A DNA stretch of 41,861 nt from Deinococcus aquatilis DSM 23025 (GCF_000378445.1 NZ_KB899738.1:1-41861); one strand, 5' to 3'; shown: positions 20,158-30,494, counted from the stretch's first letter. Numbers and translations: made by a program. The notes: generated from the letters alone by a model not told the origin.

Positions 20158-23100
20158 ATGAACTTGCTTGCATCTTTACAGCGTTGGCTACCGCCAGTTT
20201 CACGGGTTTCTTCTCGTCTTGCAGGCTTGCTGTTGGCCGCTGCCATCATCTGCGGCGCAGTGACGCCCACTGCACAGGCCCAGTTCGCTACGGGGGGCAG
20301 CGGCATCTACCGCAGCCAAATCTATTGGATTGACTGGGGAAGCGCGGGCACTTCGATCCCGCAGTTGGGGCAGACGGTCACCCAAAACATCACCGTTGCC
20401 GGTCAGACGTTGGTCCTCACCTGCACCATCAATGGCATCAGTGGCAGTGGCACTGACCCAGATTTGGCGATCTACAGGCCAGGTGACTATTTTGAAGATG
20501 GCCTCGATAACCTGTACAACATTGGCGGCATAGGTACTGGCGACCCAGGCACGAATCCAAACACCATGAACATCGGTCTCATCAACCGAACCGCAAGCAC
20601 GAACGCCACCTTTACCTTCAGTTGCGGCATGACGCTCGGAGGGGTTTCCTTTCCTCTGGATGGTCTGGTGTTTGCCGATGCGGAAACCACCAGCGAAACC
20701 GAGTCAACGGTCGTGACGCTTCCCGCCGGAGCCACGATGCGCGTCATTGAGCGGCTCCGTGAGGCTAACTGCGACGAGCCTTACTACGTTGATGTGTCAG
20801 GGACTACCTACACCTTCAGAACTGGGATCGCTCCTGTCTCTGGGAGTGGCATCGTTAACGCTTGTTATGGTACTGCCCCATTTGTTGAGACCTCGGCCAT
20901 GGCCGTCGGCTTTCTGGATAACGCGACTTCCGCCACCGTGAAGATTGTGGGTGGGGGTAAACAAGCGGTGGCCCTCGGCGTGATGCTGAACATCGCCGAC
21001 TACGGCGACGCTCCGAGCACGTACGGCAACGTGGCCCACATTCCTCAACTCAACTGGACGAGCGGCACCCTCTCTACGGGAACCAACCCTATTTTCCCCG
21101 CTACGACGGCCTCTCCTGCGTTCACCTTGGGCACGCAAACGCAGCCCACTTCCGCCTTACTGGGCAGCACAGTAGACCTTGAAAGCGCTCAGCAGTTCAA
21201 TGCTGGTGCAACGGGCGACGATAGCACCGGGATCGATGACGAAACCAGCGTGACCTTTCCCACGATGAAGCGCGGCACGACAGCTACTGTACCTGTAGTC
21301 ATCGGTGGCGTTGGCCGCTTGAATGCCTGGATCGATTGGAACGGCGATGGCGATTTTGCCGATAGTGGGGAGCAGATCGCAACGGATCAGTCGGTCCTTG
21401 CGGGCACCACCAACCTCAGCGTCACCATTCCCAGTACAGCGGTCTTGGGCACTACTTTTGCTCGCTTCCGCATCTGTACCGTCATTGCAAGCTGCACTAC
21501 ACCGACTGGCGTTTCCGCTTCGGGCGAAGTCGAAGATTACAGCCTGAGCATTGTGGCTCCGATTCTGTCGGTGACCAAAACCAGCAACGGCCCCTGGGTC
21601 CCAGGCCAGACCGGAGCCACCTACACCCTGACCCCCAGCAACAGCGCCGGAACAGCCGCCACCAACGGCACTGTCACGGTCATTGATGTGCTGCCCAGCG
21701 GCATTACCCCCGGCTGGACGGGTACCCAGACGACCAACGGCTGGAGCTGCACCTTTGTCGGCCAGACCGTGACTTGCACCAGCACCACCTCAATCGCAGT
21801 GGGTGCGAACGGCACCGATATCGTGGTTCCAGTCAATGTTAGCGGCGCGGCAGGAACCGCGACCAACTATGCCTCTATCGGTGGCGGCGGCGATACGCGC
21901 AACAGTGGCGTGGCCCCCACCCCCGGCGCAAGCTGCACCCCCAGCGGCATGTGTACGTCTGTGGATACCATCCTCACTGCCGCACCTCCCCTGGCCTGCA
22001 CCGCCAACCTTTACGGCATCTTCGGAAACGCCTCCACGACCACCAATGTGCAGAGCCTCAGCCTCGCCAATGTTCTGGGGACACCATCAATCACCACCAT
22101 TCCAACCTCGACCAGCAACGCTGCAATGGCAATCAGCACGAGCGGAGACAAGATCTTCGTGATGGGTTCCGATTACGTTCTGCGCGTCTACGACATTCCC
22201 ACCAATACTTGGGCTACAGCGGGAACCTTATCCGGGTATGTCGTAATCGATGGGCGACCTCTGCGAATGGCGATTGGGCCAGACGGCACCGGCTATGTCG
22301 GAATGAGCGGCTCCTTATGGACCTTCTCGCAAACGTCGCCCTACACCCTCTCAAGCGTGAAGACCGTGAGTTATACCGACACTTCCGGCTTGTCTCCAAC
22401 GCCCTTCCTTGCACGCAACCTCGCCAACAACAGTGCGGCTAATGGTGATTTCTTTGTAGACAGCGATAACAATCTGTATCTGATGGCGAACCCGAACATT
22501 ACAACGCTCACACCAAGCAGCCAAAATTACCTTGATCTCTTTCTCATTCAGGGAGCGACGGGCGCATCACCTGTTGCCAAATTTTTTGGACGATTTCTTA
22601 CCCCTGCCACAAATACGGTTTACACTGGTATTGCGGCCCTCAGCGGCGGTCTATATGTCATTGGCTTTGGCGGCGAAATGCTTTCTATCGATCTTGCCAG
22701 TAAGACCATCAACACGCTGACAACCAATACTTCGACCATCGGCAGCGATTTGGGTAGCTGTTATTACCCTTCGCTGCGTCCTCTTATTACCTCCACCAAA
22801 ACCGTTACCAAGACTGCGGCTGGTTCAACAGACACCACCGGAGACACCCGAGCTTTTGCGGGCGATACCCTGACCTACACCATCGTCGTCAGAAACTCTG
22901 GCACTCTGGTGGCAACCGGAGTCAGTTTTCAGGACATCATTCCGGCTGGAACCACCTATGTCGCAAGCAGCGCCACCCTGAATACTGTGCCCGTAACCGA
23001 CGCGACGGGTGGCGTGATGCCTTATGTGGCAGGCAAAGTCATCAAAAGCCCCAGCACGACCATCACCGGCCAGCTTGAAGTGGATAGCACGCCCGGAACA

Positions 23101-25377
23101 ACAACTGACAAAGAAGCCACCATTACCTTCAAAGTCAAGGTCAATGCCGGGACAACCAGCGTCAGCAACACGGGCGCTATTCAGTACAACGATGATGCCA
23201 CCGGCACAGGCACGGTAGCCACGCTAAATACCAATACCACCACCACACCCGTGTATTTCTTCGATTACGGCGAAGACCCCAACTCAGCACCGGGCACGCT
23301 CAGCGCCAATTCTTACAAAACCCTGTTCGCTGAAGACGGGGCGCGGCATGTCATCGATAGCATCCGCCTGGGCAGTACGGTTAACGCCGATACCAACGGA
23401 TCACCAGTCGTATTCGGAACCGTGATTACGGCCACAGACAACGATGGTGTCATCTTCAATGCAACTGCGGGTATTCCCACCCTGCTGAACATGCAGAACA
23501 GCAGCACCACCGCCAATACGGTGACGGTGACGGCTTCTGCCGCCGGGTTCCTGAATGCCTGGATCGATTACAACCAGAACGGCTTGTTTGATACTACGGA
23601 GAAAATATTTGCGGATACCCCTGTGGTAGCCGGAGCCAACACCCTGACCTTTAATATTGCTTCTGCCACTATTTCCGGCCTGACCTATGCCCGCTTCCGA
23701 GTGACTACAGGTTCGGGCCAAGCCACCCTGCCCACCGGACTGGCTCCCAACGGCGAAGTTGAAGATTACGCAGTAAAACTGACCAGCTCTGTTTCCAATA
23801 CAAGTACCTGCGTCGCCAATCCTCCCAACACCGTGGGTCTGAATTTCCGTTGGTTCGATACTGCTACGTCAACCAGCTCATTCAGGCGTTTTCAGCGTGT
23901 GGGCGCTCTGGCCGACGGCACCCTGCTTGATCTGGAGTTGACCAGTTCCCTACCCGTGACCGTTGGGGGACCAACCCAGCCTCTGATCGGTACTCAGCAA
24001 ATGACAGCAACAGGCAGTACTAATATCGTCTATACCATCAAATTCTTTGTCTCTGGAACCAATACCCCGATCAATGTTTCGGTTGCCAACCTCATCACCG
24101 ATGTGGATGGCGAAGCAGGAACTGCCGGTACGACTGTAGGCAATCCTGCTCCTGTAGGTGCGGGCACCAGCGAACATGTTGCTTGGAAAGCCAGCCAAAT
24201 CTTTGAAGCCCAGTACAACAGCAACGCTCAGTTGTATCTGTTGAACAATCCCTTTACTGGGGTAGCTTCCGCCGCCTCCTCCATCAGTTACGACAAGATG
24301 GTCGTGGGCAAGTATGGCAATGCTGTGGGTACAACAGGCACCAATGATTATCCAGACGGCACAGCCAAAGCCGTGCGCCTTGTCACCAAAGAAGTGAGCA
24401 GCTTTGATTGGCTGTACTACGCGGGGCAGTTCGGCGGATCCACCATCGACCTGACGGGCAAAACCAGCATCGTCGCCGATTGCCCTCCGATCCTCAATCT
24501 TGCCAAGAGCAGCAGCGCCAGCTCCTGGACGGTGGGTCAAAGCGGAGCGACCTACACCCTTACGGCAACCAACAGTGGCCCGAAAGCCACGTCCGGCACC
24601 GTGACCCTCACCGATAAACTGCCCACGGGCATTACTGTTCCCAACGGCGCAGTCACGCTGAGCGGCACGAATGCAGCTAACTGGGCATGTACGGCGGCCA
24701 GCAATACCCTGACCTGCACCAGTTCTACGGTCATTGCGGCAAGTGGCACGAGCACCTTTACCTTCCCGGTCACAGTTGGCGCTACCGCCACAGGCACCCT
24801 GACCAACTATGCCAGCATCAGCGGCGGCGGCGATGCCAGCACCTTGACCAACGCGAACTCGGCCAGTTGTGCGCCCAGCAACCTGTGTGCCAGTGCCAAC
24901 ACCAGCATTACCACGGTCTCCATCCCTAACGTAACGCTTCTTAAACTCGTTCGGAACGTGACCAACGCAACGACCTTCGTCAGCACCAATGTCTCTGTGA
25001 AGCCCAAAGACATCGTCGAATATTGCATTGCCTATGAAAACACGGGTGGCAATGCAGCGAACTTTGTGCTAACCGACTATGTTCCCTTTGGAATGGTGAT
25101 CGTGCCAGACGCCTACGGCACGGGCAAAGGCGTTCGCTGGAGCAGCACCACCAAGGCTGCCATAGGCGATGCTGCCGCCCCAACCGGCACCAACCTGACC
25201 AACATCACCGATAGCCCCACTCCTGATCAGGGCACCTTCAACAACACCTCTGTTGTCAATCCCTCCGATCCTGTCGGCAGTTCCAGCCACCCCGGTCTGA
25301 TGACCCTCAACCTCGGTGCCACCGGACTAACCACCGCAGGCAAAGGCACCGTCTGCTTCCAGACACAGGTTCCCTGA
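20158..25377 (+). CDS. Giant secreted multidomain surface protein (CshA-like, GEVED, DUF11), 1739 aa
   Basis: Signal peptide of about 41 residues (PTAQA|QF). Domains in order: a CshA-like adhesin domain about 45-280 (SGIYRSQIYWIDWG); GEVED domain 1 about 282-465 (DYGDAPSTYG, NAWIDWNGDGDF, ending GEVEDYSL); DUF11 470-590; a DUF6923-like propeller segment about 612-870 (ACTANLYGIFGN); DUF11 about 872-1020 (LTYTIVVRNSGTLVATGVSF); GEVED 2 about 1035-1205 (FFDYGEDPNSAP, NAWIDYNQNGLFD, GEVEDYAV); an unrecognised 230-residue segment about 1215-1445; DUF11 about 1445-1570; and a C-terminal module 1590-1739 shared with the 1454-aa protein. Cysteine pairs sit in several modules. No barrel, LPXTG motif or SLH domain is seen. 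CshA and GEVED modules occur in adhesins and surface fibrils, so an adhesive or structural role is likely. A strong terminator follows. Confidence 0.87.
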   Translation: MNLLASLQRWLPPVSRVSSRLAGLLLAAAIICGAVTPTAQAQFATGGSGIYRSQIYWIDWGSAGTSIPQLGQTVTQNITVAGQTLVLTCTINGISGSGTDPDLAIYRPGDYFEDGLDNLYNIGGIGTGDPGTNPNTMNIGLINRTASTNATFTFSCGMTLGGVSFPLDGLVFADAETTSETESTVVTLPAGATMRVIERLREANCDEPYYVDVSGTTYTFRTGIAPVSGSGIVNACYGTAPFVETSAMAVGFLDNATSATVKIVGGGKQAVALGVMLNIADYGDAPSTYGNVAHIPQLNWTSGTLSTGTNPIFPATTASPAFTLGTQTQPTSALLGSTVDLESAQQFNAGATGDDSTGIDDETSVTFPTMKRGTTATVPVVIGGVGRLNAWIDWNGDGDFADSGEQIATDQSVLAGTTNLSVTIPSTAVLGTTFARFRICTVIASCTTPTGVSASGEVEDYSLSIVAPILSVTKTSNGPWVPGQTGATYTLTPSNSAGTAATNGTVTVIDVLPSGITPGWTGTQTTNGWSCTFVGQTVTCTSTTSIAVGANGTDIVVPVNVSGAAGTATNYASIGGGGDTRNSGVAPTPGASCTPSGMCTSVDTILTAAPPLACTANLYGIFGNASTTTNVQSLSLANVLGTPSITTIPTSTSNAAMAISTSGDKIFVMGSDYVLRVYDIPTNTWATAGTLSGYVVIDGRPLRMAIGPDGTGYVGMSGSLWTFSQTSPYTLSSVKTVSYTDTSGLSPTPFLARNLANNSAANGDFFVDSDNNLYLMANPNITTLTPSSQNYLDLFLIQGATGASPVAKFFGRFLTPATNTVYTGIAALSGGLYVIGFGGEMLSIDLASKTINTLTTNTSTIGSDLGSCYYPSLRPLITSTKTVTKTAAGSTDTTGDTRAFAGDTLTYTIVVRNSGTLVATGVSFQDIIPAGTTYVASSATLNTVPVTDATGGVMPYVAGKVIKSPSTTITGQLEVDSTPGTTTDKEATITFKVKVNAGTTSVSNTGAIQYNDDATGTGTVATLNTNTTTTPVYFFDYGEDPNSAPGTLSANSYKTLFAEDGARHVIDSIRLGSTVNADTNGSPVVFGTVITATDNDGVIFNATAGIPTLLNMQNSSTTANTVTVTASAAGFLNAWIDYNQNGLFDTTEKIFADTPVVAGANTLTFNIASATISGLTYARFRVTTGSGQATLPTGLAPNGEVEDYAVKLTSSVSNTSTCVANPPNTVGLNFRWFDTATSTSSFRRFQRVGALADGTLLDLELTSSLPVTVGGPTQPLIGTQQMTATGSTNIVYTIKFFVSGTNTPINVSVANLITDVDGEAGTAGTTVGNPAPVGAGTSEHVAWKASQIFEAQYNSNAQLYLLNNPFTGVASAASSISYDKMVVGKYGNAVGTTGTNDYPDGTAKAVRLVTKEVSSFDWLYYAGQFGGSTIDLTGKTSIVADCPPILNLAKSSSASSWTVGQSGATYTLTATNSGPKATSGTVTLTDKLPTGITVPNGAVTLSGTNAANWACTAASNTLTCTSSTVIAASGTSTFTFPVTVGATATGTLTNYASISGGGDASTLTNANSASCAPSNLCASANTSITTVSIPNVTLLKLVRNVTNATTFVSTNVSVKPKDIVEYCIAYENTGGNAANFVLTDYVPFGMVIVPDAYGTGKGVRWSSTTKAAIGDAAAPTGTNLTNITDSPTPDQGTFNNTSVVNPSDPVGSSSHPGLMTLNLGATGLTTAGKGTVCFQTQVP

Positions 25378-25429
25378 TTCAGTTGCACTGATCTAAGCTA
25401 GGCCACTAGCCGCCTAAGCTTCACTTTGA

Positions 25430-25461
25430 CCCCACTTGCATAGCGCAAGTGGGGATTTTTT
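25430..25461 (+). terminator. Intrinsic terminator
   Basis: CCCCACTTGC (25430-25439) and GCAAGTGGGG (25445-25454) make a perfect 10-bp stem with a 5-nt loop, followed by A and T6. It lies 52 bp past the stop of the 1739-aa gene. Confidence 0.94.
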
Positions 25462-26019
25462 GTCTTTTTCTTTAGATTCTTTTCCGGGAATTTACTCGAA
25501 TTGTAAGTGGCTCAAATTTATGAACACCAAGTCAGAATAAGAAACTGTATTTTCTTCCCGTATTCATAAATTGATGGGTTAGAGGTCGAACTTCCTAGAG
25601 TAAAATTCGATTTTATAGCCCTATGGTCAAATTATTTTGCCCTGTACTGAGATTATAATTACGGGTCTATAGATATAAGCGCGTAAATTATCGGCAGGAA
25701 TATTTATTATACGACTGCCCAGTCAATAAAGGTGAGATCGGGGTAAAAGAGATTTTTTTCACGCCTTCAAATTTGTTTGTGATAGATCGCTAAGAATGCC
25801 GTATTTATGATCAGGTTCGCATGAGCTTTAGATCGGCTAGAGAATTACACGTCCCTAAATAATTCTCTTGGATATAAACATTCAATCGTGAAAATATCTC
25901 TCATATAGCTGCTACCAACAGGAGTCCAATCAGATTTTAAGCCAGTATCTACTTAATATATGAAGCGATAAGTAATTCTGGGACACTTCAAGTCTCTATG
26001 TCAATAGACAAGGAAGGAA
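25462..26019. promoter_or_regulatory. Long AT-rich intergenic region before the 1454-aa gene
   Basis: About 560 bp with no credible gene on either strand and far richer in A and T than the surrounding genes. ATGAACACCAAGTCAGAA (25520-25537) matches 15 of 18 bases of a site upstream of the 1739-aa gene. TATAAT at about 25651-25656 has no good -35 box. The final bases AAGGAAGG serve as a ribosome binding site close to the ATG at 26020. The region probably holds one or more regulated promoters and a long leader. Confidence 0.4.
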
Positions 26020-29000
26020 ATGAAAAATATAGCACTTATATTACGGTCAATAAGAAAAAAAGGCAAATTTCTCGCAACTGCTGCCGCAATGTCAGGAGCT
26101 GCGCTGGCAGCACCTTCATATTGTACTGCTACCTACACTATTTCGACCAGTGCATCAAATCAAATCGGCTTTTTCAATGACCTCACGAACGGGGTTGTCC
26201 CTATTTTCCCAGCCGCCTCTACCAACTCCAATGCCATAGCACAAAGCCCGACAAACGCCATGCTATACTATATAGATCGGGCCAATAACAGCGTTCATAA
26301 ACTCGACGTTAATACAGGAATTGATACGACGGCCAGTGGCACTCTTAATCCCGCACCACTTAACATTATTGGTGGCACGACAGACCCAGCAGGCAACTAT
26401 TATGTCTACAGTGCACAAGGCGTCTACGGGCAAGTCAACTTAACAACGGGCGCAATAGTCGGTGGGGCTTATAAGTCCTTCGTACCACCCGCTGGCTACG
26501 TTTTGGTCAACAATAATACTGGCAACGGCGATTTCACTATCGACTCGACGGATCAGGCTTACGTTATTGCTCAGACGACGGCGACTCCAGCGGGGAGCGG
26601 GCTAGCCAATGGAGCCTTTCTGTGGAAGCTCAATCTTGCCACCGGAGCTTTGACTTCACCTGTTGCCCTCAGAATAGATGCGACCACCCAATGGACAGGC
26701 AATGCCAACGGACTGGTCGTCGATCCAGCAACAGGGAAATTTTTTATCAGTAGCGGAACAGGGCCGACGACCGGAGCAGCGGGTACTTACAACCTCAATC
26801 CGACGACCGGTATTACAACCCCAGAGGGACTGTTCACTGGATTGACAGACCTTGGTGGTTGCCCCGTTCTTCCTGATCGTCCTACAGTCACCAAAAGCTT
26901 TTCACCAAGCTCAGTGGTAGGCACATCAGGGACAACGGCCCTCACCATCAATCTCAACAATTCCAATTTGGCCCCCATCTATTTGCAGGCCGATTTTCTG
27001 GACAACCTGCCCAACAATATGGTTGTCGCCACGCCCAACGGCTTGGGTGGCACCTGTAATATCGCCAGCAATACCATTACGGCTGCGGCAGCCAGCAGCA
27101 GCATTAAGTTGGCAGCAGGTTCCCGCATTCCAGCGGGTGGCTGCACCATCACAGTCAATGTGACGGCGACGGGGGTTGGAAACTATGTCAACACCCTCGC
27201 CATCGGCACACTCAATACGACTGTTGGAACGAATGCCAGCGCTGCGAACGCCACTTTCACAGTTCTGGCACAGCCGACCCTCAACCTGACCAAAACCATC
27301 GCGGCTCCCGGTCGCCACGTCGCCGCTGATCAATTCACCGTGCAGATCAAAAACGGGACGACCCCCGTGGCGAGCGGCACCACCGCAGGCACCGGAACGA
27401 CCGTCACGGGCGGTACCACCGGAAGCACCACCCTCACTGCAGGCACCACCTACACCCTGACCGAGATCATGGTAGCGGGCACTTCGGCGCTGAGTGATTA
27501 CACTACGTCTATTGCCTGCACCAACAGCAACGGCTCCAGCACTACGGTCTTGCCCAGCGGCGCAGGTCAGAGCTTCAGCATCACGCCCAACGGCAACGAC
27601 GTGATCGGCTGTACGCTGACCAATACTCCCAAACAGGCAGACCTGCAACTCACCAAATCCAACAGTATGACCAGCATTCTCACGGGAACCAACACCACCT
27701 ACACCATTCGCGTCACCAACGGCGGCCCCACCACCGTAACCGGAGCCGTGTTCAAAGATGCTGCCGCCACGGGCCTGTCCAAGACGGCTGTTACCTGCTC
27801 CACGGCCAGTGGCAACACCTGCACCACCACGCCGCCTACCGCCACCGTCCTGGAAAGCGGCGCAGGCTTCAGCTTGCCGACACTCGCCAGCAGTGCTTTT
27901 TACGAAATTCTGGTGACGGCCAATGTCACGGCAACGAGCGGCAGCGTCGTCAATACGGCCACCGTCGATGCGCCCACTGGCATCATCGATCCCAGTACAG
28001 GCAACAACACCGCCAGCGACACCGATACGGTCACGCTGCCGTACACGCCCACCACGCCCGCCATCTGTTCCGCTCTGCCCGGATACACGGGCACGGGCAG
28101 CAATCTGGTGACCGACTTCAATGACGGCACTTTCGGCATCAGTACCAGTGATCCTGTGGTTGCCAGCACCAATACCCGTTCGCCCGCCGCCTGGCCCTAC
28201 CCAGCCGCAACCCTGAACTACGGGTACGCACAGGTGTCGGCCAGCGGCCCCGCCGACGGCTCGCTGTCCTTGGTCAACCGCCTGAGCAGCCCGCGTATCT
28301 ACAACACTTGGTCAAACGCACTGACTGCCATCACGGTGACGGGCACCGGAACAGGAATAGCCACCAGCGACGCGACCACCGGAAGGTTCCTGCTGATCAA
28401 CGGGGCCAATCCGGGCGTGACCATCATCCAGACGACCATCAGTGGCCTGACTCCCTACACGAACTATCAACTTCTCGGCCTGTTCTCCAATGTGATCGAC
28501 AACGGCCAGACTGGCTTCGTGCTGCCCAATATCGACTTTTATGTCAACGGCGCATCCTATTTCCGAACAGGCAACATTCCCCAGGATGTCCAGTCCACCT
28601 GGCGCCGGGCAGGGTTCGTCTTCAACAGTGGCAACGCGACCTCAGCGACCTTCAAATTGGTCAGCCGCGTTCCGGCCTCTACGGGCAACGATCTGGCCTT
28701 TGACCAACTGAGCCTGAACCAGTGTCAGGGCGTGTATGTCAACACACTCAGCGGCTTCCTGTACGGCGACGCCAATGTCAGCGGCAGCTTTCAGAACCCG
28801 GCAGAACCTCAGTTGCCCGCCGGAGTCATTGTGGACTTGCAGTACACGGATTCCAACGGCAATCCCGTGACGGTCGCCAAAACCACCACAGGCGTCGGCA
28901 GCGATACGGGCAAGTACGTCTTTACCAACGTGCCGCCGCCCCCCACCGGTTACACCTACTTCGTGCACGTCGAAGACGGCTCTTATAGCACTGAGACCAC

Positions 29001-30384
29001 GACCATTCCGGCGGGCTATACCCTGCTGTCTCCCAACAACGCCGCCATTGCAGGCACGCCCAACTATGTCAGTGGCACCAATATCGGCCCCGATTTCGGC
29101 TTCAACTTCGCTGATCTCGGCATCACCAAGAGCAACGGCGTGACCGGATTGTTGGTGGGCAGCACCACCACCTACACCATTCGCGTCACCAACAACGGCT
29201 CTATCAGCGTCACCGGAGCCGTGCTGAAAGACGCGGCTGCCACGGGTCTGTCCAAGACAGCCGTGAGCTGCTCGGCTGCCGCTGGCAACGCCTGCACCAC
29301 CGCCCCCACCGCCGTCAGTCTGGAAAGTGGCGCGGGAGTCACACTTCCGGCGCTCGCCAGAGGCGCGTTCTACGAGATCAACGTCACGGCCAGCGTTACG
29401 GCAACTGCGGGCATCACTGTGACCAACACGGCCACGATTGCGGTACCCGCCGGAATCACCGATACGGCGGCGGGCAACAACAGCGCCAGCGACAGTGATC
29501 TGATCTCGGCGGCCAGCACCACCACACTGACCCTCAGCAAAACCGGGGCCGCCGCCGCCAGGCCCAACGGGAACGTGGTGTACACCCTGACCGTCACCAA
29601 CACCGGCTCTGTGGCCGCCACCCTCGTCAACCTGACCGATACCATTCCGGCCAACACGACCATGGTAGCCGCCACCGATGCCAGCGGAACGGCCATCACG
29701 CCCGTGCCCACGGGAAGCAGCTACACGTGGGCATTGGGAAGCATTCCGGCCACAGCGGGCAACAGCAAGACAGTGACCCTGACGCTCAAGATGCCTTCCG
29801 CCACAGTCATCAAAACCGCACCTCTGCCCAGCGTCACGAATGCAGCCAGCGTCAGCGCCAGCAACGTCACTGGTCCGGTGTCGGCTAGCGCCGTTACGAA
29901 TCTGGTGTTGGCCGAACTGACCAAAAAGGTTCGCAACCTGACCGTGGCGACCACTGCTGGCCCGTTCGGCACCACAGGCACGGGCCTGCCCAAGCAGGTT
30001 CTGGAATACTGCATCGACTTCCAGAATTACGGCGGTGCCGATCTGCCCAACTTTGTCCTCACCGATGCCGTTCCAGCCAACGTCCAGCCCCAGTTGACGG
30101 GTGTGTCGGCGGCCCCAACCTACGGCTACGACACGGAGGCCAACGCCGCAGGCTTTGCGGGCAGCGGTTACGGCGTCAAACTGACCCGCGTCTCCCCTCC
30201 CGTCCTCCCAGCAACCACGCCCACCACAGTCGTCAGCTACCTGACCAGCGCCAGCGGCAGCCTGACCAATGTGGGCGGACTCAACAGCGACGGCACGCCC
30301 AACAGCGGCCTCATGACGGTCAATCTCGGCACCCTGACTGCCGGGAAGAGCGGCACAGCCTGCTTCAGAAGCACCATCCGCTGA
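26020..30384 (+). CDS. Giant secreted multidomain surface protein (DUF6923-like, DUF7933-like, DUF11, SdrD-B), 1454 aa
   Basis: Signal peptide of about 31 residues (GAALAA|PS). Domains in order: DUF6923-like propeller about 33-285 ([34 protein letters not shown]); DUF7933-like about 287-420 ([31 protein letters not shown]); a prealbumin/SpaA-like fold about 425-535 ([19 protein letters not shown]); DUF11 copy A 540-672; a jelly-roll, carbohydrate-binding-like domain about 680-905 (ending [14 protein letters not shown]); SdrD-B-like about 910-1025 ([22 protein letters not shown]); DUF11 copy B 1031-1162; a further DUF11; and a C-terminal module about 1310-1454 shared with the 1739-aa protein ([23 protein letters not shown]). 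Copies A and B are close duplicates. The first about 1.2 kb is AT-richer than the rest, suggesting a mosaic gene. No anchor is visible. Adhesive, glycan-binding or structural function is inferred from the domains. Confidence 0.86.
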   Translation: MKNIALILRSIRKKGKFLATAAAMSGAALAAPSYCTATYTISTSASNQIGFFNDLTNGVVPIFPAASTNSNAIAQSPTNAMLYYIDRANNSVHKLDVNTGIDTTASGTLNPAPLNIIGGTTDPAGNYYVYSAQGVYGQVNLTTGAIVGGAYKSFVPPAGYVLVNNNTGNGDFTIDSTDQAYVIAQTTATPAGSGLANGAFLWKLNLATGALTSPVALRIDATTQWTGNANGLVVDPATGKFFISSGTGPTTGAAGTYNLNPTTGITTPEGLFTGLTDLGGCPVLPDRPTVTKSFSPSSVVGTSGTTALTINLNNSNLAPIYLQADFLDNLPNNMVVATPNGLGGTCNIASNTITAAAASSSIKLAAGSRIPAGGCTITVNVTATGVGNYVNTLAIGTLNTTVGTNASAANATFTVLAQPTLNLTKTIAAPGRHVAADQFTVQIKNGTTPVASGTTAGTGTTVTGGTTGSTTLTAGTTYTLTEIMVAGTSALSDYTTSIACTNSNGSSTTVLPSGAGQSFSITPNGNDVIGCTLTNTPKQADLQLTKSNSMTSILTGTNTTYTIRVTNGGPTTVTGAVFKDAAATGLSKTAVTCSTASGNTCTTTPPTATVLESGAGFSLPTLASSAFYEILVTANVTATSGSVVNTATVDAPTGIIDPSTGNNTASDTDTVTLPYTPTTPAICSALPGYTGTGSNLVTDFNDGTFGISTSDPVVASTNTRSPAAWPYPAATLNYGYAQVSASGPADGSLSLVNRLSSPRIYNTWSNALTAITVTGTGTGIATSDATTGRFLLINGANPGVTIIQTTISGLTPYTNYQLLGLFSNVIDNGQTGFVLPNIDFYVNGASYFRTGNIPQDVQSTWRRAGFVFNSGNATSATFKLVSRVPASTGNDLAFDQLSLNQCQGVYVNTLSGFLYGDANVSGSFQNPAEPQLPAGVIVDLQYTDSNGNPVTVAKTTTGVGSDTGKYVFTNVPPPPTGYTYFVHVEDGSYSTETTTIPAGYTLLSPNNAAIAGTPNYVSGTNIGPDFGFNFADLGITKSNGVTGLLVGSTTTYTIRVTNNGSISVTGAVLKDAAATGLSKTAVSCSAAAGNACTTAPTAVSLESGAGVTLPALARGAFYEINVTASVTATAGITVTNTATIAVPAGITDTAAGNNSASDSDLISAASTTTLTLSKTGAAAARPNGNVVYTLTVTNTGSVAATLVNLTDTIPANTTMVAATDASGTAITPVPTGSSYTWALGSIPATAGNSKTVTLTLKMPSATVIKTAPLPSVTNAASVSASNVTGPVSASAVTNLVLAELTKKVRNLTVATTAGPFGTTGTGLPKQVLEYCIDFQNYGGADLPNFVLTDAVPANVQPQLTGVSAAPTYGYDTEANAAGFAGSGYGVKLTRVSPPVLPATTPTTVVSYLTSASGSLTNVGGLNSDGTPNSGLMTVNLGTLTAGKSGTACFRSTIR
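27637..28032 (+). repeat. Internal DUF11 duplication, copy A
   Basis: Residues 540-671 of the 1454-aa protein (ADLQLTKSN...) align closely with residues 1031-1162 of copy B, including the identical stretches TTYTIRVTN and [13 protein letters not shown]. Part of the DNA is identical over 27 bp, so the duplication is fairly recent or maintained by recombination. Confidence 0.8.
29110..29505 (+). repeat. Internal DUF11 duplication, copy B
   Basis: Residues 1031-1162 of the same protein (ADLGITKSN...), 1473 bp downstream of copy A and in frame with it. Both copies contain a cysteine pair (CS..GN.CTT) and the closing [14 protein letters not shown] end. Confidence 0.8.
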
Positions 30385-30403
30385 CACCACACTCCCTGTT
30401 GTT

Positions 30404-30458
30404 TTCGGCTCCTCCTGTCTGCCCAGCGCAGGCAATGGAGCCGAATTTCTGTTCTTGT
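30404..30458 (+). terminator. Possible terminator after the surface block
   Basis: TTCGGCTCC (30404-30412) pairs with GGAGCCGAA (30437-30445) around a 24-nt loop, followed by a modest T-rich run (TTTCTGTTCTT). It is weaker than the other terminators of the block but well placed, 20 bp past the stop. Confidence 0.45.
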
Positions 30459-30486
30459 GTGTCACCACCGCCACTGCGCGTAGAAT
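30459..30486 (+). promoter_or_regulatory. Leaderless-type promoter of the EamA gene
   Basis: TAGAAT at 30481-30486 matches the -10 consensus at 5 of 6 positions and ends 8 nt before the ATG at 30495, where no ribosome binding site exists. A weak -35 (GTGTCA, 30459-30464) is 16 nt upstream. Transcription would start at or next to the start codon. Confidence 0.5.
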
Positions 30487-30494
30487 TTCACCTG

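Noticed and set aside
6297..25620. Shared TGGGTTAGA...TTTATAGC elements at about 6295 and 25577
   Set aside because: The two half-sites match, but their spacing differs (about 17 against 33 nt) and chance is likely in AT-rich DNA.
25998..26180. 60-codon plus-strand frame overlapping the start of the 1454-aa gene
   Set aside because: Alternate frame of a real signal-peptide-coding start; the translation has no features and AAGGAAGG serves the ATG at 26020.
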